From positions 1 through 43,931 of the forward strand of contig NZ_JH650763.1 in assembly GCF_000259195.1 (NCBI RefSeq): a DNA stretch of 43,931 bases, read 5' to 3'. Below, piece after piece: positions 24,844 to 33,787 of the stretch. Numbering within the stretch: the first letter of the stretch is position 1; the number at the start of each line of letters is the position of its first letter. The notes under the pieces were generated by a model. The model ran no database searches and had not been told where the DNA came from. It saw only the letters and a program-made list of their open reading frames with translations. The DNA comes from Pseudomonas donghuensis. Lineage in GTDB: Bacteria; Pseudomonadota; Gammaproteobacteria; Pseudomonadales; Pseudomonadaceae. The position numbers and the translations under genes were made by a program.

Positions 24844-26175
24844 TTACTTGCTGGCAGGCTTGCCAGCCGGTACGGCTTCCTTGCTGCGCCAGTGCGGCAG
24901 CGAGTTCCAGTAGCGCTGACCCTTGGCGTCGTCGTACATGCCTTCCCAACGCGCGATAACCAGGACCGCCAGGGCGTTGCCGATCACGTTCAGGGCGGTA
25001 CGGGCCATGTCCATGATACGGTCGACACCGGCGATGAAGGCCAGGCCTTCCAGCGGGATGCCAACGCTGCCCAGGGTGGCCAGCAAGACCACGAAGGACA
25101 CGCCCGGGACACCCGCGATGCCTTTGGAGGTGACCATCAGGGTCAGCACCAGCAGCAACTGCTGGCTCAGCGACAGGTCGATACCGTACAGCTGGGCGAT
25201 GAAGATTGCCGCGATGCTCTGGTACAGGGTCGAACCGTCAAGGTTGAACGAGTAGCCGGTCGGTACCACGAAGCTGCAGATGGCTTTCGGCGCACCGTAG
25301 GCTTCCATCTTCTCGATCACGCGCGGCAGCACGGTCTCGGAGCTGGCGGTGGAGTAGGCCAGGACCAGTTCGTCCTTGAAGATACGCATCAGCTTGATCA
25401 CCGAGAAGCCGAACAGGCGGGCAACCAGGCCGAGGACCATGAAGGCGAAGAAGGCGATGGCGAAGTACACCAGCAGCACCAGCTTGGCCAGCGGCAGCAG
25501 CGAGGCGAAGCCGAAGTTGGCGACGGTCACGGCGATCAGCGCGAACACACCGATTGGCGCGTAGTTCATGATCATGTGAGTGACCTTGAACATGGCTTCG
25601 GAGACGCCCTGGAAAGTTTTCACCAGCGGGTCGCGGATCTCTGCCTGCTGGCTCGACAGGCCAAGGCCGAACAGCACCGAGAAGAAAATGATCGGCAGCA
25701 TCTCACCGCGCATCAGCGCTGCAAAGATGTTCGACGGGATCAGGTTGAGGATGGTCTCGATGAACGCATGCTCATGCTGGACTTCGGCCGCCGTAGCCTG
25801 GTACTTGGAGATATCGACGGTACCCAGGGTGCTCATGTCGATGCCGGCGCCCGGGTGGAACAGGTTGGCCAGCACCAGACCGACGACGATGGCGATAGTG
25901 GTCACCACCTCGAAATAGATAATGGTCTTGAGGCCGATACTGCCGAGTTTTTTCGCGTCGCCAACCCCGGCGATCCCCACGATCAGCGACGAAATCACGA
26001 TCGGGATGACGATCATCTTGATCAGGCGAATGAAGATGTCACCCGCAGGTTGCAAGACGTTGCTGATCCACCATGCCTTTTCTGCACTGAAATGGTTCAG
26101 TAAAGCGCCGATTGCAATCCCCAGTACCAGACCGATGAGGATCTGCCAGGCGAGGCTTAGCTTTGCCTTCTTCAT
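24844..26175 (-). CDS. gltP: Glutamate/aspartate:proton symporter
   Basis: This 443-residue protein belongs to the dicarboxylate/amino acid:cation symporter (DAACS/EAAT) family. Diagnostic segments are the serine-rich hairpin HP1 (AYSTASSETVLPRVIEKM), the TM7 motif FNLDGSTLY, the HP2 hairpin SKGIAGVPGVSF and the TM8 motif DRIMDMARTALNVIGN with substrate-binding Asp and Arg. It imports glutamate and aspartate. AAAAGG is seven bases before the ATG. The long upstream region has two perfect palindromes and an AACAAAAA stretch in the leader that resembles a Crc/Hfq target. P. aeruginosa gltP occupies the equivalent place near algB. Confidence 0.93.
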   Translation of the reverse strand: MKKAKLSLAWQILIGLVLGIAIGALLNHFSAEKAWWISNVLQPAGDIFIRLIKMIVIPIVISSLIVGIAGVGDAKKLGSIGLKTIIYFEVVTTIAIVVGLVLANLFHPGAGIDMSTLGTVDISKYQATAAEVQHEHAFIETILNLIPSNIFAALMRGEMLPIIFFSVLFGLGLSSQQAEIRDPLVKTFQGVSEAMFKVTHMIMNYAPIGVFALIAVTVANFGFASLLPLAKLVLLVYFAIAFFAFMVLGLVARLFGFSVIKLMRIFKDELVLAYSTASSETVLPRVIEKMEAYGAPKAICSFVVPTGYSFNLDGSTLYQSIAAIFIAQLYGIDLSLSQQLLLVLTLMVTSKGIAGVPGVSFVVLLATLGSVGIPLEGLAFIAGVDRIMDMARTALNVIGNALAVLVIARWEGMYDDAKGQRYWNSLPHWRSKEAVPAGKPASK

Positions 26176-26297
26176 GTCGTTACCTTTTCTTCAGGTGGAA
26201 ACGGCCACCAGACGGATAACCGCGACCCAGAGCCATTGCCAGCGATCCGCATCGTTTTTGTTATCTGCCGATGACATCGTAAAAGGTCACCGCAAGC

Positions 26298-26313
26298 GAG
26301 CGTAATAACGCTC
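26298..26313. promoter_or_regulatory. Palindrome in the gltP upstream region
   Basis: GAGCGT and ACGCTC form perfect arms around AATA, 123-138 bases upstream of the gltP start. It may be an operator or a small RNA hairpin; no known regulator could be assigned. Confidence 0.3.
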
Positions 26314-26382
26314 AGGCCAGCGAAAAAAGGCGCAACTATTCCGACGTGGGGGGGCTCCGTCTAATGCCGTAAACGACTACCC

Positions 26383-26399
26383 CATGCCGAATCGGCATG
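26383..26399. promoter_or_regulatory. Perfect 8-base palindrome upstream of gltP
   Basis: CATGCCGA and TCGGCATG flank one central A, about 210 bases upstream of gltP. Such a compact perfect dyad is typical of an operator for a dimeric regulator. The protein is unknown. Confidence 0.35.
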
Positions 26400-26677
26400 A
26401 GGTTTATCGGCCAAAACGTACGTCACAATGGGTCATTCGTCGGCCGTTCGGAATTCCGACGATGGCCAAAGCGCCATAATCCGGCCGATATAGAGGTATC
26501 CACCTGCGGGTCAAACGCCCTTGTTCGACAATCCGAATGCGTGAAATTGCTGCGACTTTGGTAGGGCGCAGGGGTGAAAAAATATCGATGTACGGTCGGG
26601 CAAAAATATGCGTCGACAGCTTCGGTAGGAAAAACGAATTTGTTGCGAGGGAAAGGCGCTTGCCTCAAAGAGTGCTA

Positions 26678-26733
26678 CGGAAGTCCGGTCGGACACCTCT
26701 GCCTGAAGGCAGTTGTCCGACCCGCAACTTCCG
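26678..26733. repeat. Very stable three-part hairpin, function unknown
   Basis: Three nested stems line up on one axis: CGGAAGT/ACTTCCG (7 pairs), GGTCGGACA/TGTCCGACC (9 pairs) and CTGCC/GGCAG closed by the tetraloop TGAA. Only small internal loops separate them. There is no U-tract on either side, so it is not an ordinary terminator, and it does not match the REP sequences of the window. Confidence 0.6.
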
Positions 26734-26760
26734 TTACCGCTTCACCTGACCCGGCCCTCA

Positions 26761-26795
26761 TCGGAGGTACTCCCTGTACCCCTAGGCCCCTCCGA
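26761..26795. repeat. Second hairpin in the same gene-free region
   Basis: TCGGAGG (26761-26767) pairs with CCTCCGA (26789-26795). An alternative inner stem GGTAC/GTACC (26766-26780) competes for part of the left arm. It could belong to the same structured transcript as the hairpin at 26678-26733. Confidence 0.4.
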
Positions 26796-26921
26796 TCCTG
26801 AAACAATCAGAGCAGCCCGGCCCCCTGGTCATACACCTGCCTTCCTCGGGCGGTGCAGCATAGAAGCCTGAAATGGAAAAAGGTTCAGCCTCTATATATG
26901 TACCAAGGTGTGAGCAGCGCC

Positions 26922-27172
26922 TCAGTACCTGTTCGGATCACGCTTGAGTTGCTCCTTGAGCAGGGCTTGCCTGCCTTCGTCCCAACTGAAGGCAACGATC
27001 AGGCGTTGGTTCAGGCACTTCTGCCCGGACTCGCACAACGACCCGCCCCGTGGAACTGTCCCTTGGCAGCGGACGCCAAGAATCTGGTTGGCCCGAACCT
27101 GGCCGCCATTGCCGCTGCGCTGCCACCCATCATCAGAACGGCAACCAGGGCTCTGCCTAGCGTTGTGCTCAT
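26922..27172 (-). pseudogene. Small secreted protein interrupted by an apparent one-base frameshift
   Basis: An ATG two bases after the DUF1328 stop opens a good signal peptide (MSTTLGRALVAVLMMGGSAAAMA). That frame then becomes unlikely sequence and stops early. In the frame reached by a minus-one shift near 27097-27105, the sequence continues as a plausible mature protein. It includes QVRANQILGVRCQGTVPRGG and later AFSWDEGRQALLKEQLKRDP, and stops at 26922. The total of 251 bases is one short of 84 codons, as expected for a single-base deletion in a GC-rich run. It is either a real frameshift or a sequencing error. I do not recognise the family. Its place in the operon suggests an exported protein of about 83 residues. 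Confidence 0.5.
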
Positions 27173-27174
27173 AC

Positions 27175-27384
<210 letters not shown>

Positions 27385-27669
27385 TCAGAACACCCAGCGA
27401 TCTCGTGGGGCAGCGGTGTCAACAACGGCTGCAGTGGTCCCTGGCGAAGACAGTGCGACCCGGGCCTGCAGCGGCGCAACCGAGCGTTGCGCCTGAACCT
27501 GCGCCACCATTGCCGCCTGGGCAGCGAGCTGCTCGGCACTGCGCGCGGTTTCCCAGCTGTTATAGAACTGCCCGGCAATCAGGGTCAGCAGCAACGCCAG
27601 GCTGAAGAACAGGCTCTGGCGCAGTTGAAGCGAAGAAACCTGCATTAGGGTGGCGGGGTAGCGGTTCAT
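27385..27669 (-). CDS. Small inner-membrane protein, family not recognised
   Basis: This 94-residue protein has one strong membrane helix (LRQSLFFSLALLLTLIAGQF) after a short N-terminus. A predicted periplasmic tail is rich in Ala and Gln (SAEQLAAQAAMVAQVQAQRS) and probably helical. A good ribosome-binding site (AGGAGGAG) precedes the ATG. It is the first gene of the minus-strand operon with the DUF1328 protein, divergent from algB. I cannot assign a function. Confidence 0.7.
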   Translation of the reverse strand: MNRYPATLMQVSSLQLRQSLFFSLALLLTLIAGQFYNSWETARSAEQLAAQAAMVAQVQAQRSVAPLQARVALSSPGTTAAVVDTAAPRDRWVF

Positions 27670-28110
27670 GCCGTGCTCCTCCTGCTGCGTTTATTGCTGA
27701 CTTTGATGTAGTCATTGCAGCCTGCATGCCAGCCCTTGAAACGATTTTTTATCTTTAAAAATCAGATAGTTAAATAAAATTATCGATATCAACCGAAACG
27801 TATCCTGCACGATCGGGCTCAAGCGTTCGTGCGTTTTGCATGATCAGCCCTGCACCTTGTCGTTGATTCAGGCGTCACTGTGCGGCGGATTGGCAACCAG
27901 AGCGCCTTGGCTTCGGCGCTGCAGCCCAACGGCAGCAGCAGGACGCCCGCCACAGCGCCTTCCCGGCAAGCAATCGGTGATTTTTCAGTGGGTTAGATAA
28001 CTGCTGGGCGAGGCACTACCATGCAGGTAACGGAATGAATCAGAATGAACCATGCAACTTGCCCGATTTTTCCGACACTAACCTAGATCATTCTTAAAGG
28101 AGCGTAGGAA
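27670..28110. other. Divergent promoter region between the small-protein operon and algB
   Basis: This 441-base gap has no gene. The part near 27740-27800 is very AT-rich (runs such as TTTTTTATCTTTAAAAA) and is the likely promoter zone. A small hairpin AGCGCC/GGCGCT is at 27901-27920. No convincing AlgU-type promoter was found on either strand. AAAGGAG at 28096-28102 is the algB ribosome-binding site. Confidence 0.4.
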
Positions 28111-29457
28111 ATGGAGCCAGCTCAGGAGCATCAAGGCCGTATTCTGCTGGTCGACGATGAGTCCGCCATCCTGCGAACCTTCCGTTACTGTCTTGAAGAT
28201 GAAGGCTACAGCGTTGCCACTGCCAACAGTGCGGCGCAGGCCGAAACCCTGCTGCAACGGCAAGTCTTCGATCTGTGTTTCCTCGACCTGCGCCTGGGCG
28301 AAGACAATGGTCTGGATGTACTGGCGCAAATGCGTATTCAAGCGCCATGGATGCGCGTGGTGATCGTCACTGCGCATTCGGCGGTCGACACTGCCGTTGA
28401 CGCAATCCGGGCCGGCGCCGCCGATTACCTGGTCAAGCCCTGCAGCCCGGACCAGCTGCGTCTGGCCACCGCCAAGCAACTGGAGGTACGCCAGCTGTCG
28501 GCGCGTCTTGAAGCGCTGGAAGGTGAAGTACGCAAACCCAAGGACGGCCTCGACTCGCACAGCCCGGCCATGATGGTGGTGCTGGAAACCGCCCGCCAGG
28601 TTGCCAGCACCGACGCCAACATCCTCATTCTCGGTGAATCCGGTACCGGTAAAGGCGAGCTGGCCCGCGCCATTCACGGCTGGAGCAGGCGCGCACGCAA
28701 GGCCTGCGTCACCATCAACTGCCCGTCGCTGACCACCGAGCTGATGGAAAGCGAGTTGTTCGGCCACAGCCGCGGCGCCTTTACCGGCGCCAGCGAAAGC
28801 ACCCTGGGCCGGGTCAACCAGGCCGACGGCGGTACCTTGTTCCTCGACGAAATCGGCGATTTCCCGCTGCCCCTGCAACCCAAACTGCTGCGTTTTATCC
28901 AGGACAAGGAATACGAACGCGTCGGCGATCCAGTCACCCGCCGCGCCGATGTGCGAATCCTGGCCGCAACCAACCTCAACCTCGAGGATATGGTCCGCGA
29001 AGGACGCTTCCGTGAAGACCTGCTGTACCGTCTGAATGTCATCACCCTGCACCTGCCACCGCTTCGCGAACGCAGCGAAGACATCCTCACCCTGGCCGAT
29101 CGCTTCCTCGCCCGCTTCGTCAAGGAGTACTCGCGCCCGGCACGGGCGTTCAGCGACGACGCCCGCGCCGCGCTGCTCAACTACCGCTGGCCAGGCAATA
29201 TTCGTGAACTGCGCAACGTGGTCGAACGAGCCAGCATCATCTGTGCCCAGGAGCGCGTCGAGATCAGCCACCTGGGCATGGCCGAACAGCCGGCCAGCAA
29301 CGCCCCGCGCATTGGCGCGGCGCTGAGCCTGGATGAACTGGAACGTGCCCATATCGGCGCGGTGCTGGCCACCAGCGAAACCCTCGACCAGGCCGCCAAG
29401 ACCCTGGGTATTGATGCCTCGACCCTGTACCGCAAGCGCAAGCAGTACAACTTATGA
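28111..29457 (+). CDS. algB: NtrC-family response regulator AlgB
   Basis: AlgB is the response regulator partner of KinB and controls alginate, quorum-sensing-linked traits and virulence in Pseudomonas. The protein has 448 residues. Its receiver domain has LLVDDE, the phospho-acceptor Asp at residue 59 (CFLDLRLGEDNG) and Lys in YLVKPCSPDQ. The central AAA+ domain has Walker A GESGTGKGELARAIH and the sigma-54 contact loop with the unaltered GAFTGA motif (HSRGAFTGASES). The C-terminus is a Fis-type helix-turn-helix (LDQAAKTLGIDASTLYRKRK). kinB overlaps its stop by four bases. Confidence 0.97.
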   Translation: MEPAQEHQGRILLVDDESAILRTFRYCLEDEGYSVATANSAAQAETLLQRQVFDLCFLDLRLGEDNGLDVLAQMRIQAPWMRVVIVTAHSAVDTAVDAIRAGAADYLVKPCSPDQLRLATAKQLEVRQLSARLEALEGEVRKPKDGLDSHSPAMMVVLETARQVASTDANILILGESGTGKGELARAIHGWSRRARKACVTINCPSLTTELMESELFGHSRGAFTGASESTLGRVNQADGGTLFLDEIGDFPLPLQPKLLRFIQDKEYERVGDPVTRRADVRILAATNLNLEDMVREGRFREDLLYRLNVITLHLPPLRERSEDILTLADRFLARFVKEYSRPARAFSDDARAALLNYRWPGNIRELRNVVERASIICAQERVEISHLGMAEQPASNAPRIGAALSLDELERAHIGAVLATSETLDQAAKTLGIDASTLYRKRKQYNL

Positions 29458-31241
29458 AACTGGCGATGAAACTGCGCACGCGGCTTTTCCTCAGCATTTC
29501 GGCGCTGATCACCGTTGCGCTGTTAGGCGTGCTGCTGGGCCTGGCCAGCGTGCTGCAGATGGCCAACGCGCAACAGGCGCTGGTGCGGGAGAACGCGCTG
29601 ACCCTCGACCTGGGCCTGAAACTGCGGCAAAACCTGGGTGAACAACTGTCCCTGCTGCTTGACGATACCCTGGACAAACCGGCTCTCGAAGCGTTGCAAC
29701 ACCAGTTCCAGCAATTGCTGGAGGAGGGCGTCAACCATGACGATGACAGCCCTGGCGATCAGGGCTTTGCCAAGGCCAGCATCGATTATCAAGCGTTCCT
29801 GCAGGCCTATCGCAGTAGCAGTTCACCGTCGCAAAGCCTTGGCGCAGGCCAGCCGCTGGGGCAGGCCTTCAATCTGTTGCGGGCCGACCTGGTCGAATCG
29901 CACCGACGTGCGTTGCAGCACATTAGCGAAAGCGAACAGCAAGCCCATGACCGCGCCCTGTTGATTGGTGGCTTGTTGGGCCTGGTGGGCCTGGCAGTAT
30001 TGATTCTCGGTTTTGTCACCGCGCATGGCATCGCCCGCCGGGTCGGCCAGCCGATCGAAGCGCTGGCCAAGGCTGCCGACCAGATTGGCCAGGGTAACTT
30101 CGACGTCACCTTGCCGGTGTCCCACGCCTTGGAATTGAACCAGCTGACCCGCCGCTTTGGCCTGATGGCCGAAGCCCTGCGCAAACATCAAGCGACCAAC
30201 ATCGACGAAGTGTTGGCCGGCCAACAGCGCCTGCAAGCGGTGCTCGACAGCATTGACGACGGCTTGCTGATCATCGATCGCCAAGGCCATCTGGAGCACC
30301 TTAACCCGGTCGCCCAGCGCCAGTTGGGCTGGGAAGACGCCCGTCTGGGCACCGGCCTTGGCGATGCCCTGCAACGCCCCGAGCTAGACGAGCAACTGCG
30401 TCTGGTACTGCGCGGCGGCACCCTGGACCGGGTGCCTGACGACCTCAGCCTGGAAATAGATGAAGAAGCCCGGCTGCTCTCCTACAGCCTGACACCGGTA
30501 TACCACCCACAAGGGCAAATCCTCGGCGCGGTGATGGTGCTGCACGATGTCACCGAACAACGGGCGTTCGAACGGGTGCGCAGCGAGTTCGTGCTGCGCG
30601 CCTCCCATGAACTGCGCACGCCCGTGACCGGCATGCATATGGCCTTCGGCCTGCTGCGTGAACGCCTGAGCGTTGCCCCCGGTTCGCGGGAAGCTGACCT
30701 GTGCGAAACCATCAGTGAAGAAATGCAGCGCCTGAACCAGCTGATCAATGACCTGCTGAACTTCTCCCGTTACCAGAGTGGCCTGCAAAAGCTTGAACTG
30801 GCCCCCTGTGCGATCGACGAGCTCCTCAATCGTGCGTGTCAGCGCTTCGCGGCCGTAGCAAATGACAAACAGATCGAGCTACAGGTCGAGCTCACCACCC
30901 CCTTGCCGCATATCCAGGTTGATCCCGCACAACTGGACCGGGTCCTGGACAACCTGCTCGACAATGCTGTGCGCCATACGTCGACTGGCGGCCGCATCCG
31001 CTTGCACGCACGTCGCCACGCCGAGCGGGTGATCATCAGCATCGAAGACAACGGTGAAGGCATTGCCTATGGCCAGCAGGGCAGGATCTTCGAACCTTTC
31101 GTCCAGGTCGGACGCAAAAAGGGCGGGGCCGGCCTTGGGCTGGCGCTGTGCAAGGAAATCATCCAGTTGCATGGCGGACGCATGGGCGTGTATTCACGGC
31201 CCGGTCAGGGCACGCAGTTCTATATGGCCTTGCCGGTCTGA
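29454..31241 (+). CDS. kinB: Sensor histidine kinase KinB
   Basis: This 595-residue inner-membrane kinase is the partner of AlgB. Two membrane helices (about residues 10-32 and 165-190) enclose a periplasmic sensor domain. A HAMP linker (RRVGQPIEALAKAADQIGQG), a PAS domain (VLDSIDDGLLIIDRQGHLEH) and the HisKA box ASHELRTPVTG follow, with His385 at the same position as the known P. aeruginosa KinB site. The ATPase shows the N-box DNLLDNAVRH, DNGEGI and GGAGLGLALCKEI. In P. aeruginosa KinB acts mainly as an AlgB phosphatase. ATG 29454 overlaps the algB stop, so the pair is translationally coupled; an internal ATG at codon 5 is an alternative. Confidence 0.96.
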   Translation: MKLAMKLRTRLFLSISALITVALLGVLLGLASVLQMANAQQALVRENALTLDLGLKLRQNLGEQLSLLLDDTLDKPALEALQHQFQQLLEEGVNHDDDSPGDQGFAKASIDYQAFLQAYRSSSSPSQSLGAGQPLGQAFNLLRADLVESHRRALQHISESEQQAHDRALLIGGLLGLVGLAVLILGFVTAHGIARRVGQPIEALAKAADQIGQGNFDVTLPVSHALELNQLTRRFGLMAEALRKHQATNIDEVLAGQQRLQAVLDSIDDGLLIIDRQGHLEHLNPVAQRQLGWEDARLGTGLGDALQRPELDEQLRLVLRGGTLDRVPDDLSLEIDEEARLLSYSLTPVYHPQGQILGAVMVLHDVTEQRAFERVRSEFVLRASHELRTPVTGMHMAFGLLRERLSVAPGSREADLCETISEEMQRLNQLINDLLNFSRYQSGLQKLELAPCAIDELLNRACQRFAAVANDKQIELQVELTTPLPHIQVDPAQLDRVLDNLLDNAVRHTSTGGRIRLHARRHAERVIISIEDNGEGIAYGQQGRIFEPFVQVGRKKGGAGLGLALCKEIIQLHGGRMGVYSRPGQGTQFYMALPV

Positions 31242-31253
31242 AGCAACCGCGGC

Positions 31254-32873
31254 TCAAGCCTCATCGTCGATGCGACGTGGCCCGAGGCGGCGGCCACGGG
31301 TGATCAGCTCGATGAACTGCCGGGCATTGAGCGGATGGGCAAACAGCCACCCCTGGCCGTAATTGACCCCTTCACTGTTAAGCAACAGCGCCTGGTCTTC
31401 ATACTCGATGCCCTCGGCAATGACCCGCAACTGCAGAGCGTGGGCCATGCGGATGATGTGCGGTGCCACCCCACTGCTGGCCGCGTCATGGCCCAGGGCG
31501 TCGATAAAGGCCTTGTCGATTTTCAGACAATCGACCGGCAGGGTTTGCAGGTAAGCCAGGCTGCAATAGCCGGTGCCGAAATCATCGATCAACACCTGAT
31601 GGCCTACAGCGCGCAAAGCTTGCAGGTTATCGCGGGCCACCACCACATCGATCAGCCCGCGCTCGGTGACCTCAAAGGCTATCTGGCTGGCCGCCACATG
31701 ATGCAGGGCCAGCAAGCGCGCCGCCACCCGGCCGATTCTCGGCACCATGACATCGCACGCGGCAAGGTTCACCGAGATGTACAGCTGGCGATTGGCGCGC
31801 AGCAGTTGGCCCAGTTGCTCCAGCACCCGCTGCAGGACGAAATCGGTGATCTGGCGGATCTGCCCGGTGTTCTCCGCCAGCGGGATGAACAGGTCCGGGC
31901 TGGTCAGCGTGCCATCCGAACGACGCCAGCGCACCAGGGCTTCGGCACCGACACAGCGGCGGCTGGTGAGCTCGAAAATTGGCTGGTAGAGCACCTGCAG
32001 CTCACCACGACGCAGCGCCCCCTGAAGCTCCACACTCATCGAGCTACGCTGTCGAATCAGTTGTAACACCAACCAGCCAATGCACCAGGCCAATACCAGA
32101 CTGCCCGGGAACAGCAGCCAGAGAATCCCGCTCATCTTCAGCGGCATGCTGGCCCGTGGCGCGATCAGCACCAGTTGATAATCCGGTGACTTGGTCGGCA
32201 TGCGGTAAATCAGCCGATCAGGCAGCTCCAGCAGCGAACCACTGGAGGTGGGCGGCCAATCGGCAGACGGCGGCCAGACCTGCGGCGGGCCAAGTACCGG
32301 TATCGCTCGCGTGCCGTTGTCGAGCACCACCAACAGGCTGCCTTCCGGCGGCAGGTCAACCACGTCGGTTATGTGCCCGCGGGAAGTGGCCACCAGGAAC
32401 TTGCCACGGCCAAGCATCAGCGCCGCCAGGTTGTCATCGGGTTCGGTGGTTGTGTTGAGCCAGTAGCTGTAGGTCGGCCCCTGGATATCGGCAGGACGCA
32501 GTGGATTGATGGTGCGCTCGCCAACACGATTGGAGCAGGCGACATTGCCATCGACGTAAGCGGCCTCATAGACGAAACGATATCGGAAGGCGACCTGCTG
32601 CAAGGCCGCCAGCATGCGGGCATCGCAACCTCGCAACGGTTGCAACTGCAGCTGGTCGACGCCTTCGCGCAGCTGGCCGAAGATCTGCTCCAGGCGCGCG
32701 AGAAAGCGCTCGCCCTTGGCGTTCATCTGCTCGATTTCGCTTTGCTGCAGCTGATGCATGGTCACGCCCACACTGGCCATGAGCAGCAGGATCGCGCTGG
32801 CCGTAGCCGCGAGTGTGGCCAGTAACCAGGGACGATAGAGCAGGTGGCGCAACACGGAGAGGGCAGCAGACAT
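31254..32873 (-). CDS. CSS-motif EAL c-di-GMP phosphodiesterase
   Basis: This 539-residue protein has an N-terminal membrane helix (LLATLAATASAILLLMASVG) and a periplasmic CSS-type domain of about 200 residues. That domain has two cysteines 30 apart (C83 in RGCDAR, C113 in ACSNR). A second helix (about 240-265) and a cytoplasmic EAL domain follow. The EAL domain keeps the catalytic set: GAEALVRW, SVNLA, FEVTERG, IDDFGTGYCSL, KIDKAFI and EGIE. It should therefore hydrolyse c-di-GMP. In E. coli such proteins are inhibited by a periplasmic disulfide. The motif reads CSN rather than CSS. It is convergent with kinB and tandem with ampDh2. No good ribosome-binding site is visible; ATG 32873 was preferred over TTG 32876. 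Confidence 0.9.
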   Translation of the reverse strand: MSAALSVLRHLLYRPWLLATLAATASAILLLMASVGVTMHQLQQSEIEQMNAKGERFLARLEQIFGQLREGVDQLQLQPLRGCDARMLAALQQVAFRYRFVYEAAYVDGNVACSNRVGERTINPLRPADIQGPTYSYWLNTTTEPDDNLAALMLGRGKFLVATSRGHITDVVDLPPEGSLLVVLDNGTRAIPVLGPPQVWPPSADWPPTSSGSLLELPDRLIYRMPTKSPDYQLVLIAPRASMPLKMSGILWLLFPGSLVLAWCIGWLVLQLIRQRSSMSVELQGALRRGELQVLYQPIFELTSRRCVGAEALVRWRRSDGTLTSPDLFIPLAENTGQIRQITDFVLQRVLEQLGQLLRANRQLYISVNLAACDVMVPRIGRVAARLLALHHVAASQIAFEVTERGLIDVVVARDNLQALRAVGHQVLIDDFGTGYCSLAYLQTLPVDCLKIDKAFIDALGHDAASSGVAPHIIRMAHALQLRVIAEGIEYEDQALLLNSEGVNYGQGWLFAHPLNARQFIELITRGRRLGPRRIDDEA

Positions 32874-32948
32874 CAAGAATTATCCAGTTGAATACCAAGA
32901 GGTATAGCAACTGCCAATCAAGTCAGCCTGCCCGTTGGGCAGTGGGTG

Positions 32949-33725
32949 TCAACGACGGCCGTTGAGCACCTGCAACATGGCGGCCGTCTGGGCATCCGGC
33001 ACGCCATCGAATCGCTGCGGGCGAAAGCGCATCTGAAAGGCCGCCAGCACATGTTTGGTGCTGACATCGTACTCGCCAGTCTGCTCGATGGCATAGCCAA
33101 AGCGCTTCAACTGCTGCTGGTACCAGGTGATGCTCGGCGGGTTGATGCTGAAGTATGCCTGCTGCTGAGCCACAGCTTGTGCGTTCGGCCAGACCCCAAG
33201 ACCTGCATCCGCCAGGCGCTTCCAGGGGAACATCGGGCCGGGGTCGAGTTTGCGCAGCGGCGCGATATCACTGTGGCCGATGATGTAGCGGGGCTTGATG
33301 TTGTTGCGCTTGACGATGTCCTTGAGCAGGACGATCAGCGCCTGCACCTGCGCCTCGGTATACGGGTGCCAGATCCGGCCGGTTGGCGTATCGGTAAAGC
33401 CCGGGTTGACGATCTCGATGCCGATGGAGGTGGAGTTGAGCCAGGTGCGGCCATCCCACTGACTGTCGCCGGCATGCCAGGCGCGGCGGCTCTCGTCGAC
33501 CAGTTGATAGACGGTCGCCGGTGAGTCGCCGATCAGGTAATGGCTGCTGACCTCGCCATGGGTCAGCAATTTCAGCGAACGCTCGAGCGAAGCGTTGGTG
33601 TAGTGCAGGACGACGAACTGGATACGTTCATCCTGGTTGACCGAAGTATGGCTGCGATCGATTCGCAAGCCGGTGGCGCAACCTGCCAGCGTCAGCAGCA
33701 GGAGGGCAGTGAAAAACGCTTTCAT
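32949..33725 (-). CDS. ampDh2: N-acetyl-anhydromuramyl-L-alanine amidase AmpDh2
   Basis: AmpDh2 is the outer-membrane-anchored zinc amidase that cleaves peptide stems from peptidoglycan in the periplasm. The protein has 258 residues with lipobox LAGC (Cys16). Zinc ligands are visible in FVVLHYTN and in GHSDIAPLRKLDPGPMFPW. The C-terminus is a peptidoglycan-binding type 1 domain (QQQLKRFGYAIEQTGEYD, ending TAAMLQVLNGRR). AmpD homologs of this type take part in cell-wall turnover and, indirectly, in beta-lactamase induction. It is downstream of dgcP on the same strand with a 62-base gap. Confidence 0.93.
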   Translation of the reverse strand: MKAFFTALLLLTLAGCATGLRIDRSHTSVNQDERIQFVVLHYTNASLERSLKLLTHGEVSSHYLIGDSPATVYQLVDESRRAWHAGDSQWDGRTWLNSTSIGIEIVNPGFTDTPTGRIWHPYTEAQVQALIVLLKDIVKRNNIKPRYIIGHSDIAPLRKLDPGPMFPWKRLADAGLGVWPNAQAVAQQQAYFSINPPSITWYQQQLKRFGYAIEQTGEYDVSTKHVLAAFQMRFRPQRFDGVPDAQTAAMLQVLNGRR

Positions 33726-33787
33726 GGAGAGGGCACTGTGGTGAGAAATTGCAAAGCGTAAGCTTAACGTATCCTCGCTATTGCCAC

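Larger units (their letters stand above)
26400..26921. other. Gene-free stretch between the gltP regulatory region and the small-protein operon
   Basis: No convincing gene is present; short open frames on both strands (for example 26537-26749 plus and 26423-26668 minus) have no recognisable similarity. The stretch around 26570-26650 is AT-rich with several A-runs, then the GC-rich hairpins at 26678-26733 and 26761-26795 follow. An uncharacterised RNA is possible. Confidence 0.4.

Noticed and set aside
24775..26103. 442-codon open frame antisense to gltP
   Set aside because: The product is Asp/His/Gln-rich and without domains; gltP on the other strand has all transporter motifs.
26678..26733. 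Integron attC site
   Set aside because: The paired core sites (RYYYAAC/GTTRRRY) are missing and there is no integrase or cassette nearby.
26423..26749. Overlapping short frames on both strands around the unassigned hairpin
   Set aside because: Atypical composition and no recognised family; the hairpin would lie inside one of them.
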